Assembly: GCA_036971475.1 (NCBI GenBank)
Contig: JBAIZL010000002.1
Location: forward strand, 127,351,033 to 127,415,032
Direction of reading: 5' to 3'
Source of the DNA: Prosapia bicincta
Taxonomy: Eukaryota; Arthropoda; Insecta; Hemiptera; Cercopidae
DNA: 64,000 nucleotides
A program made the translations under genes and the position numbers. Position 1 is the stretch's first letter. The number at the start of each line of letters is the position of its first letter. The notes beneath the pieces are model-generated. The model did no database searches. It saw nothing but the letters and a program-made list of their open reading frames with translations, and was not told the DNA's origin. Of the stretch, positions 11,831-25,100 are shown one piece after another.

Positions 11831-14774
11831 ACATTTCTCATGCTCTTCACTGCATTCATCTATTTAACCATTAATTACTTGACCTCTTTATATAACTATT
11901 AGCTTCTATTACCAAGAAACTTAAACTTAATCAAATTTGGTGTGAAGGAAGTTATTTTTTATTTATATCATCATTTAATAATTTGAAAATTTCTTGTATA
12001 TCTTATTATTTCTTGATACATTTCTTATCTTACAATTCTGCAATAGCCCTATTTAATCTGTTTAATGATCTGCAAAATTACATATGTTAAAATATAAACA
12101 GCAAAACTGCAACCTTGTGCGCGAATTTAATAAATATTACACACTGTACAAATATCTGATTATTATAATCACTCTATGATTATAACCTTTGACAAGAATG
12201 TGAGATGAAATTTTAGATTTTTAATAAGATTTGGTTACCTGTTGAAAGTATTATAAATGATCTACCAATAGATAGGTCAATAACAAATTTTAAAGCATTT
12301 AAAATAAATAAAACCATTCTCAGATAAAGCATGGATAACTATATTTTGTCAAGTTTAATGAACCGTAATGGGTGTTAGTTTTATCTATTATATATTTCCA
12401 CTTTATATTAATGAAAAATGTAAAAATAATTGGTAGTTGTAGGAGAACTAAAAATGGATAAATTACTACTTTTGGTATCACTTGGCAATTTTTTGCCAAG
12501 TGTTAGCAAAAGTAGTAGTTTATATAAAAAAACCTCAAGATGTACAATACAAAAAATGCAAGTTTTAAAAAGGGATTCCCTAATCAATATAGAACCTTAC
12601 TAGAAAATATTTTGTAAATGTTATTGAAAATTAAACCTTAGTCTATTAAGCTTGTTTGAATGTTGAGGACAGAAAACAAAATTTTAATAAAGAAAAATCT
12701 CATTTCATGTGTAAATTAAAATGTACAAAGAAATAAAATTGTTTTGTAGTATAGTTGTTGTTGTATGAAACATAGATTGCATTCCCATTAAATGGAAACC
12801 ATATATGAGTGTTTGAAAATAGAATTTTGCAGCAAAAATTAGTTTCTAGAAATACTATTAAAATAAGTTTTATCTGTAGAAAAATATGATTATTCACTAT
12901 TGCAGACAGTTTAGATAATTGGAAATAGTAACTGCTATTGGTATTACTTCACAAAAAACACTATTTACTGATCATTTTCAACAGATGCATTTTCACTAAA
13001 TCAGTGCTTTGTTCATTCTTATAGTAGCAATTTTAAAACTTCAAGATGTACAACACAAAAACTGCAAGTGGAAATAGTAAGTTTAGTGGCATTTTTAAAA
13101 CATGATGTATTACATAAAGCACAACTGGAAGGATAAAACTTGAACAGATTTTGCCAAAATTGGTTAAAAAATCTCAACTGAATGAGAATACAGAAAACTT
13201 GGACCATTGTGTTATTTAAAGAAAATGTTAGTTAATTATATAACTATAATGTTGAATGTAAATTTTATTTTTTTAAAGTGGCCATTGGATAAAATTTAAG
13301 CACACTAATATTTAAAAAAATCATCTCACTATTGTTAGCCTATTTGTTTCTTTCAAATTAGTTTATATGATCAAGAATAGGGTGATTTACACCATACAAA
13401 TTCATTAAAAAAACACCAAAATCAGGATTATCTTCACTTATTAATTACACTTAGATTACAATTATGTCTTATTAAGTACATAAATAAACAAAATTGTTTT
13501 AATAAGGAAGACAAGTTAAAAAAGCAGGACGGGCAAAATTGTAGCAAATTTTAAAGACACGTAATGACAATAATTGATATTTTAAATATAAGTTTAAAAT
13601 AAAGTTTATGAATGTGTAACATAGCATTCATGCATATACAATAACAAAATTACATATTTACTTCTACAGCACAGCCATAATTATAAAAGAGGAATGACTT
13701 ATGAAAACATTTTTTTTTTTTATCACATTTCTTTATATACATTGTGAAAAACAAACATTCTAGTTTCTATTCAAAACGAGAATATTTAAACTCTAAACTT
13801 CTATTTACAAATATTTAATTACTGATGGGTTTTTGCAAGGATACAAAATAACTTTCAGAATATATAACTAAATGAAATTGCCGGTGAATGAATGAATTAT
13901 ATCAGTTGTCACATGAAATAAAGACTGCAAAACATCTCTGCAGATTTAGAGATGATAGATTTAGGATGATTTAGAGAAGGTGATTTGATTTAGAGATAAT
14001 AAACAGCTTAAAATGCTCTGCGTCTCTGAAGGAGGGAAACATGCAAAGAATTTGTTTATAGATATGACTTTCATAAAGTCTAATTCAGTACACCAATATT
14101 ACTAAGCAATAAATTCAAGCATATAAAATTATTATTTTATTAAGATTTCAAAATTATATCAAATTTCATATATCATCTGTGAATTGATAAACTAATTTAA
14201 TATTCGTTCATAATTTCAGAAAGTTATAAATAAATTCTTCAAAGTTACCCATTATACATATCCTGCAAGATATTTTGTGCTTGAAAAGTACAATAACTTT
14301 ATTTGTTAAAAAAATGCTGTATACAATAAACTTAATAAACATCTGTGTATGGAGATTAATCAAATCAGTGTGAACTTATGTTTGACCTGTGGTACACAAG
14401 TATTATTACAGTCACCCATCAGTAACTAAACTATTGGCAATTAATAAAACACTATTACTATAGAGTTACTTTATCAATGTGAAAAAAACCTTTTACAAGA
14501 AAAAACCATAATATTTACACTAAGTAACAATTGTTAATTAACACTATTTAAAAACACTCTTGGTAACAAATAACAGTGTATAAAATGTTCTCACTCGAAA
14601 CAGTTTTCTCTGCTTTTTAAAATAAATAAACAATTTTAAATAAATAGAATATTCTAGTAGAACCACCAAAATAAGTTTAATGTTATAAAGCTAAATTACA
14701 GTTTGGGATTACCTTTTGTATTTAATGTTCAGAAATAACTTTAGCACTAATTTGTCAATAATGCGATTTCTAGT
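11831..14774. other. AT-rich intergenic DNA
   Basis: Apart from the hairpin at 12460-12521, no coding homology, structured RNA or repeat stands out. Confidence 0.6.
12460..12521. repeat. Short foldback hairpin
   Basis: Arms 12460-12488 and 12493-12521 are complementary over 29 bp with three mismatches, around the palindrome CTTGGCAA-TTTT-TTGCCAAG. No target duplication was seen. Confidence 0.7.
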
Positions 14775-14867
14775 CAATATTTCTTTAATCACTTTTACAT
14801 TAGATTATGACTATCCGATCTTTAAATTTTGTAAAATTTGTATAAACTTACTGAGTCAGAACGTTTT

Positions 14868-14894
14868 TGACTGCTCCGGGTCGATCTTCATCAG
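14868..14894 (-). ncRNA. hammerhead-like core in PLE-B left arm (degenerate)
   Basis: The minus strand reads CTGATGA (14894-14888), a GATCG...CAGTC stretch, then AAAAACG where a hammerhead has GAAA. The G-to-A change would probably disable cleavage. Compare the better copy at 25236-25282. Confidence 0.35.
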
Positions 14895-14990
14895 TGTCTT
14901 CTGCTTGGAGTTGTTAGGTTAAGCGGTGTCAGTTTTAAATGCAGGTTTTCTATAGTATTGAAGAGTATGTGTGATTTGTATGGGGTTTGT

Positions 14991-15622
14991 TCATTTAATA
15001 TGTTTGTACTTTGTGCTTTTGTAAATTTCATATTGTTCTAGTGTGTTGAGATGTGGTCTTTTTTTGTTGATGTGTAAGATTTCTAGGTTATGGTAAATGT
15101 CTGTATATTTGTGTTCTGTTTCTTTTATGTTATTGTAAAATGCTGAGTTGGTGTTCTGTGTGTGTTCCTCGACTATTTGTTTGAAGCTGCGACCTGTTTG
15201 CCCAATGTAGAATTTGTTGCACTTGTTACAGTTTAATTTGTATATGGCTGGTGCTTGTAGTTTATCTTTGACAAACTCTGTAGTGTTAATTTTAGTGTTT
15301 TTTTGTGTATTGTGCCATAGTTTGTCTATTATTGTGGGGTTGTATCTATTTGTGTATGCTAAATATTTAATGATGTCTAGTTCTTCGTTTATGTTTTCTG
15401 TGGTCATTGGAACTTCTTTAAGTCTATGGAGCATGGATCTGAAGGCAGCGTGTTTGTGTTGGATAGGGTGGTTTGAGGTGTTGTGGATAAGTGTGCTGTC
15501 GTTATGGGTTTCCTGTAAATGTTGAAGCTGTGTTTTTGTCTGTGGCTTTTTGTTATGGTGAGGTCAAGGAACCATAACCAAAAAATCTTACACATCAACA
15601 AAAAAGGACCACATCTCAACAC
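14991..15622 (-). pseudogene. PLE-B reverse transcriptase end and GIY-YIG domain
   Basis: 15622-15404 encodes the end of an RT (FLDLTITKSHRQKHSFNIYR, then KPITTAHLSTTPQ). From 15434 another frame gives IKYLAYTNRYNP and the endonuclease: [20 protein letters not shown], then NTLEQYEIYK and a stop at 14991. One frameshift lies near 15420. The GIY-YIG stretch is otherwise open with its CxxC pair, but the catalytic RT domain is missing. Confidence 0.75.
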
Positions 15623-15888
15623 ACTAGAACATTATGAAATTTACAAACACACAAAAACACAAAGTACAAACATATTAAATGAACAAGTCACACGTACTCT
15701 TCGATACTATCAAAATCCTGCCTTTAAAACTGTCACTGCTTTACCTAACAACTCCAAGCAGAAGACACCAATGAAAATCGCCACGGAGCGGTCAAAAACG
15801 TTCTGTCTCAGTAAGTTTTTATAAATTTACATAATTTAAAGTTTGGATAGTCATAAACTATTATAAAAGTGATTAATTAAGTTTCATG

Positions 15889-16940
15889 AAATGTAATGGA
15901 CTACAAAATTCAAGAGTTCAATATTTCTACTAGACTACCCAAGGCTCAAAATAGTATTACCTACAGATACCTTTTAATGACTTTAGGGAAAAACAGTAGG
16001 ACTTGGGAATTTTTAATAAACAAGATTTTTAAAATATTTTATAGGACAAATTTAAATAATACAATTAAACTTTCTGTTTATTTATGGTAATATGATTTTA
16101 AACTCTGATATAAATGTTTTGCCTCTTTGTAGAACAGTTAACTTCTATCTTTTTGAAAGATGTGCTTGTATAGAAGTATTTTTTAGAGTGCAGAGCTCTT
16201 TAAATACTTCTTTATAGTGAAAGGTTTTCCCAGTGGCTGTTTATTATCACCCAATATTTCTCTTGTATTTCTTCTCAACAGGGATCTAGAAAATGCTCTA
16301 AATAACATAGTCATATTTTTATTCAAAATGTTCTTATTATATAAAAAATCTACTCAGGGAATTTCATAGGCAGAAACTTACTACTGCCACTCTGATGGGT
16401 TTGCTTTTGTTTTACTACATGATTCTCTTAATAAGAAGAATAACAGATTTTTTAATCTTGCACTTTTGTTGCTGAATTACCCGCCAGATACTGAATTAAA
16501 GAATTTTTCACACTATATAGTATTTCTGTAAATCTAGTTTAAGAATTAATGAATGAGAGTTAGAAAAGGTGTATTTGTTCATAAATATAGTTTTGTTAGA
16601 ATATTATATAATACGTTTAGGTCTATAAATACGCTTTTATAAGATATACAGATTTCTGATAAGATACAGGGTGGGGCAGAAAAGTATCCCTACTTTCGAG
16701 ATGCTATGAATTAGGGAACGTGTTGGAGGGGCGCTGTAGCCTTGGAGGTTTCTGTTAGTGTCGCCATTAGTTGTGTCAACCTACTTCTTAACGGTACTTG
16801 TATAGATTAAATATTATCTTGTGTCAACTTATTTCTCAATTTATTTTTTGTTGTTAAAAAGTAATTTTGAATGATATGCACTCTTATTACTTTGGCCATT
16901 TTATTGTTTATTTGACACTGTTATTAATAATTAATTTCAT
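15889..16940. other. AT-rich intergenic DNA
   Basis: No gene recognised. At 16668-16700 the phrase CAGGGTGGGGCAGAAAAGTA looks like a DNA-transposon end, but no partner was found. Confidence 0.5.
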
Positions 16941-17175
16941 ATTTGTTGATTCCATCTCCACGTGAGCTACTACTTTTTAACTAAAAACACTTGCCTATAG
17001 TAGCACTTAACTATATATTGTTGAGGATGGCCATTTCGGGAGATGTGTTACATTGTCAACTCAGACTGTAACTCTGAGTTGAAAATGGGACAATCCCCCT
17101 AAACGGCCATCCTCAACAATATAAAGTAAGTGCTACTACATGCAAGTGTAACATTTTGCAAGTGTTTTTTAGTTA
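16941..17175. mobile_element. PLE family H terminal palindrome
   Basis: Two inverted copies of the family H terminus meet near 17060: GTTGAGGATGGCCATTTCGG on the left, and its complement CCATCCTCAACAATATAAAG on the right. TTGTTGATTCCATC marks the left outer end. No coding body. Confidence 0.75.
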
Positions 17176-17519
17176 ATTAATTTCAATGTGAAGTTCACAA
17201 CTATTTTGTTGACTATACTAAGATTGATAACCAAAATATTTTGTATCCAAAACTGCATCACTTTCCCCTTTGTGATTTTAAAACATTTTGAACTGATGAT
17301 TGAACTTGGTGAATTTCTGTTTATGTTTACCAGTTATATGGATGATATTCTTCGTTTGATTATGCACTCTGGTGGGGTGTATCTCAATTAAGTACAAACT
17401 TTGTCTCACAGCGTAATATCATATCACCAAGATATGGACAATAGAGAATATTATAATTATTTTGGTAAAACTAAAGTTCTTATTGCAGTATCTCAACCAA
17501 GTTAAATAAATTAGAATAG

Positions 17520-17695
17520 AAATTTGGTTGCTGTTCATGACGAGCTGGTTGTTAATTACTTATTACACTTTTGCTATTACTTGCGACCAGACTTTTTGTT
17601 AACTGAAGGTTGTTAAATTGTTAAACTATACTTGGAGGAAACGTTTTCGTATCACGACTTCTTCAGCCTCATATTTTAGCCTCCGGAGGCTAAGA
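17520..17695 (-). mobile_element. PLE family E terminal fragment
   Basis: Shares GTTCATGACGAGCTGGTTGT, TTACTTGCGACCAGAC and ACTTGGAGGAAACG with both ends of the folded element at 28825-29512. On the minus strand it holds CTGAAGA...ACGAAAACG, a hammerhead-like core. Confidence 0.65.
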
Positions 17696-18297
17696 GAAAT
17701 TAGCATCTATATTACTCCTGATCTTTTTTCTTCATAATGGCAAAAATCAAATGTTTCTGTGAAAGCCAAATGTTTCTGTGTAAAATATATATTTTATACA
17801 TCTGCCATGAGCCCTGGATATCTCCTAAAAGTGCCAATTTTCTAAAACATAAAAATTATTTTACCATTTATAAATGGTAACGTATTTTACCAATGTATAA
17901 AAAAAGAATGTTTCTTATTTAAAAAAAATTAATTCCGTGCTTAAATTATGATTTGAATAGGAAGAAAGAATTAATTATTGTTAAAGAATAGAAAATAATG
18001 ATTATTAATCGCATTAGTCACATTATCTTTATGATCAGTTGATTTCTCTTAATTAAATTTTACGTTTGTAAAATTTTTTAAAAGAAATAAATGAATTCAA
18101 TAATGTTAAAAAACTTCACTAATTATTTTATTCTGAACAAGTAAAACAAAGTAATAAAACTTTAGTCCAAATTAACAAATACTTAGTAATCATAGGAAAA
18201 TGCAGAAACTATTTTTAAAGATACAGTATCACACTTTAGCTTTAGAAAAATTAATAAAAAAATATAAACATTTTATATATGAATAATTAAATAATAG

Positions 18298-19045
18298 TTG
18301 CTTGATGAAACCCCCGCTACAGCTGGTGATCGCTCAAGGTTGCAGGCGTATGGATCATGAGTCTCAAGGAGGTTTCAGATTAAACAGGTTGTTGACTATA
18401 TAGTGAAATAGGGCATTAGATTCAAAGTATGTGTGGTCTTTAAGATATGTTTTTTGTTTTGTGTGGTGTTTGAATATTTCAAAATTTTTTGTAGTGGTAA
18501 GTTTTTTACTATGGTTTAATATGTGGAGAATATTTAAATTAGTATGGCTGTTTGTCTATGTGTGTGTGTGTAGTGTTTTGAATATGTGTTGCTTAGCTGG
18601 GTTTTGGATTATATTTTATGTTGATATGTTCTTGACTCTTGTGTTAAATGATCTACCATGTAAACATTAGATTCAAAGGACCCATTAACAATATAAAAAA
18701 GAATAATTCAAAATCCAGCTACGCAGCACACCCAACAAATTCATACTAATCTAAATATTCTCCACATACTCAACCATAGTAAAAAAACTTACCACAGAAA
18801 ATTTTGAAATATTCAAACATCACACAATACAAAAAGAACATATCTTAAATGAACACACACTTCAAATTTAATACCCTATTCCATTATACAGTAAACCAAC
18901 TACTTAACCCAAACCCCCTTATACACTCATAAATTATGCGCCTAAAACCTTGAGCGGTCGCTAGCAATTGCGGGTTGGTTTGCCAATGAAACAATTGTTA
19001 GATACGAGTCAGCAAAGTAAGTTCAAAAGTTTTCACTCAGTTATG
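18298..19045 (-). mobile_element. Penelope-like element C, folded remnant
   Basis: Arms of about 310 bp (about 18308-18630 and 18690-18995) are inverted copies of one PLE 3' end. The right arm, read on +, encodes part of the endonuclease tail (NFEIFKHHTIQKEHILNEHT). The body between is only about 60 bp, and no intact frame remains. It shares GAAACAATTGTT and GTCAGCAA end motifs with element D. Confidence 0.75.
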
Positions 19046-20439
19046 GAATAATAACTTATAATATTAAATTATTTTTATTCAAAGTTTTTATATTAAATCA
19101 TTTTTTTATTATAGTTCAACACTACCATATTCCCAATTTTCTAATTTTAATTTTGTAATTTAAAATCACCTGGCTAAATAATTCATTATTCTGAAGACTT
19201 TATAGATTAAAGGAATATATTATATTAAAAATTACAAATATAATACACTGTAAACATGCCAAAAGCATGTGATAAATAAAAGTAGAAATGTAGAATTTAA
19301 AAAAATATATATTTTAGGCCTGTTTTTGATAGAACTAATCTTTTTTTTTCATAATACAAAGAAACTTTATTTGTTTTATCTTAAACAAAATATGAAATGT
19401 CTTTGTGTCTTCCTTTTTCAACTTTTAAAAAGTTGCATATTTTCCACTTTTATACCAATACTCACATCTTTGCATTGGCAATTCTGTTTCACAGGGTTTT
19501 TGTTAGTCCAAAATATTTCTTACAGATTTTATACTATTAATGTTTCCTCTATGTCATTGGCCTTATTTAATATGAATGTTTTCGTTTTCTAATTTTTAAA
19601 AAGATTTCAAAACTTCTGAATAAATTTGTTTGCCCTTTTTGAATATTATATTAGGAAAGCAACTATTAGAACTCAGTTCACTGGAAATGAAACTCATTAC
19701 AGCTGTATAGCATCAGGACAAAGGTCAACAGCCAAAATATAATTTGACCTGTATGATCTGATCTGTGCAACAGATACCAACAAAAGAATAAAATACTAGC
19801 ATTTTAAGAAATATATATATTTTTGTATTTCACACTGTAGAGACTCAAGAGAGTTGTTACAGATAGAGATGTAGAGGTATTACTTGAGCATGGGAGGGGG
19901 TTTATTATTGTGCACATTGGACTACTAAAGTATAACCACAACCCTGTTGTCCACCTTTAACAGCAGGCCAACTTAACTTACAGCCTATAACCTTCTTTTG
20001 GCCATATGATATACAATTTGTTATTTATAATTCCATATTCACAATGAATAAATATTAAATATTTACAGAAAACCGTACCTTTGAAAATTTAGGAAAAGAA
20101 TTTGTTAAATTTTGCATGAAAAAAATATTTTCAAGTTTTTTGATCCAACAACATCCCTTGTTGGAGGGGTGAAAATGTTACATAGGAAATCAGCAAGGAC
20201 ACTGAGTTCTAAACAAGGGTTAAATAATAGTAAACACATTTCTATTTTTTACATTTAGAGTAATAAAGGCAAAGAAAGATAACTAAGTCTGTAATATTAA
20301 TTTAAACATATAAGAATTTTACCCATCGCCAGCTAATGATGTAAGTTAGTACAATCTTGATAGTCCACATTTGTTAAACTAGGAAATGTTTGGCAACTTG
20401 AGGAAGAAGTATCTTTCCTTGTCCCCACTATGGTGTTGT

Positions 20440-20740
20440 AATGGGTTTTCTATACATTACCGCCAAATTAGTATTTTACCGCCAAATAGCTCTGACAGCA
20501 AATGGTTCTAATTGTCGCCACGAGAGACCGATTGTAAAATAACTGTCCGGGCATAGTTTAATATTTCCGGTATAGTTTTAAGAATGAAATAAGACAAGTC
20601 GTTGAGAGAGACCCAGACTAGCGAGTCGAGAGAGAAGATATCTTCCTAGCAACCAATGGACTGCATCCGGCCAAATGCTAGCTTCCCAAGGAAACCAGTA
20701 AGAGGTAACACATAAGCCCTAGTAACGACTCACAACAGGT
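20440..20740. other. CpG-enriched segment, possible promoter or unknown repeat
   Basis: About a dozen CpG sites in 300 bp against a CpG-poor background. It has a CCAAT box (AGCAACCAATGG, about 20649) and a donor-like CAG|GTAAAC near 20740 on +. A weak inverted motif (GGATTTAAT / ATTAAATCC) follows at 20822-20900. No reading frame. Confidence 0.3.
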
Positions 20741-21729
20741 AAACGATTTATTTAATGTTTCTTTTTATATTTGTTAATAATTCATATGTTTATTTGAATG
20801 CACTGTCCACAGCCTGTGAAGGATTTAATGTCCGTTAATTGTACTCAACAATATTTTAGAGTTTATATCGATGACGGCCCGTTTTATTAAATCCTCCGAT
20901 GGCAGTGGCGTTTGAGTGTTTACATTGTTTACTCAACAGACGTGTCTTAGAAATTTTTTAAATAAAATAAAAGACAGTTAAGAAACACTGAGCCTGCAAT
21001 TTAAATTACTTCTAAGGATTTATTTAGAGTAAAACTAAATACATATGTTTAATTTAATAAAGGGGTTATTGTTTTTATTTTAAAAATATTACATGTATAG
21101 TATTTTTGCAAGCATCTACACACTCTGTATATCATTATTTATTCTCATTGATGTTTTCATGATTAAATGCTATAAATAATACCTGTGAGGGAAAATATAC
21201 ATAATCTTTTTCTTTCTGATCCAACAACTGTCTTGTTCCATATCTGTCAGATTATTAAGAGGCTACTGTAGAATTATTCAATGCAGAAAAGAAAGGTCTT
21301 GTTTCGCTTAATTTTCAAAATATAAGGGTTCTGAAAAATCAATCATGTTAACATCAAGTTTTCTTAATTATTCTCTTTAAATTCAACAACGCAAAGTTTT
21401 ACTTGGCAGTTTTAATTTTCTGTATTCACGCGATAATCTGAAGACAAAAAAAAATTATGGTAGTTCTGTTTTTGGATTTGGACCCGCTGCCACATCATTA
21501 TTAATTGAAGTTTTGGTAAAAAAAAAACATTGTGAAGTCACAGTCTTAGTATTTTCTGGATATTGCCACTAGTAACTCTTAACTAAACTCATATATTAAG
21601 AGAGCAATCCAGCTACCATCAACCGTCAGTTCCAAAGACTTTCCGTTAACTTTAGTATTCCATTGTATCATTGTAAAACTGGAGGAATTTAAAGTCTATA
21701 AAATAATAGTATAGTTTACAAGAAATAAA

Positions 21730-21735
21730 TTTATT
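21730..21735 (-). promoter_or_regulatory. candidate MCTP polyadenylation signal
   Basis: AATAAA on the minus strand about 335 nt past the stop. In DNA this AT-rich the hexamer is common by chance, and other copies occur further down. Confidence 0.25.
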
Positions 21736-22068
21736 GTTGTTTCAATAGCTTTCTGCATTTTCCAGTCTCGTTAAAATTTAAATCTATAACTAGTCACTTT
21801 ATCATCTTAAAATAACAAATTAAAAAAAATAATTTACATCCTATTTAATAAATATAAGGCATTCTAGCACTCTTTTAGTATGAAATTTATCAGTGCTTAG
21901 TGAGGGATCCCATTCATGCATCAACAATATTCAATCACTCGAGAGACTGGAATGATGGAACATAACAAACTCATTGTGATGTCTCAATTAAATGCAATGG
22001 ATGACTTTGGCATACAAATCTCTTTGGAAAGAGGAAAGGCTTTGGTTATTGAGGAGAGATAAATAGTA

Positions 22069-22152
22069 CTAAGATACTTTGTGTTTCTTGCGCTGGTCTC
22101 TTCGCCTCTCCAGATCTGAAGTTGTGTGTGGTTTTAACTCTCTGTATGCTAC
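22069..22152 (-). CDS. Mctp: MCTP terminal coding exon
   Basis: 84 bp after acceptor ATAATTGCAG. Encodes [18 protein letters not shown], then a lysine/arginine-rich end (DQRKKHKVS) and TAG. The (Y)RELKP motif plus basic tail is how MCTP proteins end, and the phase fits the preceding exon. It was found by eye; the 2.5-kb intron before it contains an antisense LINE remnant. Confidence 0.88.
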   Translation of the reverse strand, partial: VAYRELKPHTTSDLERRRDQRKKHKVS

Positions 22153-25100
22153 CTGCAATTATTCAGAGAAAAAGTTAATTTTACCATAATGGTTCTACGT
22201 CTTGATAGGAAGATAAAACAAACACAGGAAAGGTTTAGAAATTAAGGGATAATCCTGTAAAATTAGATTTGCAGAAGAGGTGACTACAATTTAAACAAAT
22301 AGCAAAATGTTCATATCAAAGCAAATGGATAAACCAGATAACCCAATAAAAACCATCATAGGATACAAATCATTTAGAAAGACCGAATCTTTCAAGAAAT
22401 GATTAAATAAGTAGGCAAAAAAGCAAGGCAATGCTTGTTAATAATCTTTAATGTCATGAAGATCGGGGAGGTTAGAGGAGGCATGGATAACCTTTGTCCC
22501 TGTGTTTATTCTAAAACCAAATATATCTGCTACAGAATCCAAGAACTACAGGCTAATCACCTCCATCAGCATTCTTTGAAAGCTGATGGAACAAATTATT
22601 CACTCCAGAATCATGAAATTTCTAAGAAAAATAGAATAGATTTCACTAGTCAGTCTATAGACAACACTCCACCGAGGATCAACTGTCATTGATAATTTTC
22701 AAGAACTAATGACAAAAAAGACAACAGGCATTATCCTTGATATGTCTTCTATATTTGACAGGGTGTGGTGACAAAAACTGATAACACTACATAATTATGG
22801 TATTAGAAGAAATTCATTCATCGGTATAAAGAACTTTCTGAAAGATGAAAAGTCAGAGAGTGCTACAATGGATTTCTATCCAAAAAAAAAGAAAGAAGAT
22901 CTTTGCTGGTGTTTCACAGGGTTTTGTTATCAACTTATACTCTTTCTGTTATATATGAATGACATAAATCCTAGCCTTACTGAAGATAAGAAAGTGGCAA
23001 AACTACTGTTCGTACTTTTCAACTGATGTAATTTGAATTTTTTTTAACCTGAATTATACATTGAAGGCGAACATATAGTGAAAATATCAAATCTGAGGAA
23101 AAAAGGAGTCATTATGGTTGCAGAATTAAGATTTTGTGTGCATGTCAAGATCTGTGCTGATAGAGCCTTGAAAATCTAAGGAAAGCCTTATGGTACAGAT
23201 AGGACAGTTTTTCCCAAAACTTTTTAAACAACATATTGTTTTTCAATAAGACCACTTATGGACTATGCTTTTCCTATTTGGGCTCATACTTCAAAGATCG
23301 TTTTGTCGAGATTAGACAATGTTCAAGCAAAAATTGTAAAAATCATCTCTGGTGCAGTATCTTCCACCAATGACTGAAAAGTAAACTAAGAGTGTGGCCT
23401 AGAAGGTTTTGAAAATAAAAGGAAGTTTCAAGACATGATAAAGTTCACTAGCAAGGCAAGTAGTCGTGTACCAGAACACATCACAAGGAGAATGCCTGAA
23501 GATTAGAACAGTATCACAATATTGAAAAATCATCACTTTAACAATTTGACAAAAAAATTAGAAAAACTCTTGGCCTTTAGTACAACAAATTTCATGTATA
23601 TCAGGAGCAAATATTCCCTTCCAGGCTTGTTGTGAACTGTGAAACTGAAGAACCTCCTAAAACCAAGCAGTATGGAGTCAAATGACATCATTGAGACAAA
23701 AAAGGTAAGGACCATTGGACACTATCCAAGATTGGACTTTGTTCATGCATATGGTTCTTCTGAAAATAATTAATGGAGGTGCCAGAATGCACATGACAAC
23801 TCCAAGAATACAAAAAACCAGCAGAAGATTGGTGCCAGAGCTTTACCCTCTAAATTTAGTTGTGAACTTATTGTGGTAGTCGAAGCACTTAATACGTACA
23901 AGTTCCTCCCCATGACAAAGCATTCAGAAAGTCCTGTCATGTGGCTCAAGGGTTGCCTTCCAAGCAATCCTGAATGGAGGCTTTTCGCTTACCAATAAGA
24001 TTTGTTCACAACTTAACAAAATTAATAAGCTGGATAAAATCTGGGCTCTCCAATGTTTGCAAGCCCATGTCAACTTGAGTGGCAATGAGTATGCAAATAC
24101 CCTGGCAATGGAGGTTAGAGATCTTAACAACGAGATTATCGTCAATTTAACCCGAATGGTCATTGTTTAAATGCCATAACTAAATTCTGACTAAGACAAA
24201 ATTCAAGCCTATTTCAACAAAAGCTCTGTTACATCAATAAGGATCAACTCATAACAAAAACCATAACCAGACTAAGAACTGGTCATCACAGAGGAATGAA
24301 GATGAATAAAGAAGCTAAGAAAACCTGCCGAGACTGTCATACCTCATAAACACATAGCTAACTCCAGGATAAATTTTCAACTGTCCAGCCATCTTTTTTG
24401 ATTTATTCAGAACTATACTTGGAAGTGAAAGTTTATGGCGACAACATAGTAACGATTGATAGAGCTTTTATTCATGCCAAGGCATTATCTGAAGAAGATC
24501 CATCATGAACACAACATCTTCTTGCTTGCTTTCTTGTAAGCATTTTTCTAATTGAACTTTTTGAAATTTTTACCATAAAAAACTAAGTCAATAGTGTATT
24601 GACTTGTTCAAATTATTCTGATAAATAATTGAAAAAAAGGTAATATATTATTTTTTAATTATCTTACCAAATCTTCATTATCAGGCACCCTTGATAGCAG
24701 GTCTAAAACTTCATTGTTTGGAACTGTATGAGGCCTGATGAGCTTCCTTGCAAACTTATTGACACCCCATGCCATGATCAGGTAACGTACAGGAATCCAA
24801 TAAAGTATGACAGCCACACAGGAAAGTAGAATGACTGACAGGTAGCTTAGAAACGGCACAGTAAAGTTGAAAGTGCTGCAATTAAAACCAGAAATTTTTT
24901 TATTACAATTTAATTCATAAAATACTTTGAAGACGGTTTTCAGAACAATTTTAAAGAATTTTAATTGCCAAATTTTAGAAATTAATATTTTCACTAACTT
25001 TTTTCCTTTCTTAGTCAACTTTCTTTCAAGTCCACTAACTTTCTTCCTTTCTTTGATTATACATCTCTTTTTTAGTCAACTTTCTCCAAGTAGATGTAAA

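Larger units (their letters stand above)
14775..15888 (-). mobile_element. Penelope-like element B, folded
   Basis: The 3' end on the minus strand (15083 down to 14775) is repeated inverted at 15583-15888, about 305 bp per arm. Outer ends carry TAATCACTTTTA-type sequence and CTTACTGAG(T/A)CAGAACG. The body between is the end of the reverse transcriptase and the endonuclease. A terminal copy of the same family is at 25165-25290. Confidence 0.85.
19046..22068. other. MCTP 3' flank / 3' UTR region, mostly unassigned
   Basis: AT-rich DNA downstream of the MCTP stop at 22069. The MCTP 3' UTR must lie at its right side, but its end cannot be fixed. A stretch at about 20440-20740 is unusually rich in CpG. 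Nothing else is recognised. Confidence 0.6.

Noticed and set aside
16668..16700. CAGGGTGGGGCAGAAAAGTA as a transposon end
   Set aside because: Looks like a terminal inverted repeat, but no second end or target duplication is visible nearby.
18431..18670. Hydrophobic open frame as a small membrane protein
   Set aside because: It lies in the arm of folded PLE C, antisense to the endonuclease tail.
19269..19592. 107-codon Phe/Leu-rich open frame
   Set aside because: Composition is what T-rich DNA gives by chance; no homology, splice context or conserved motif.
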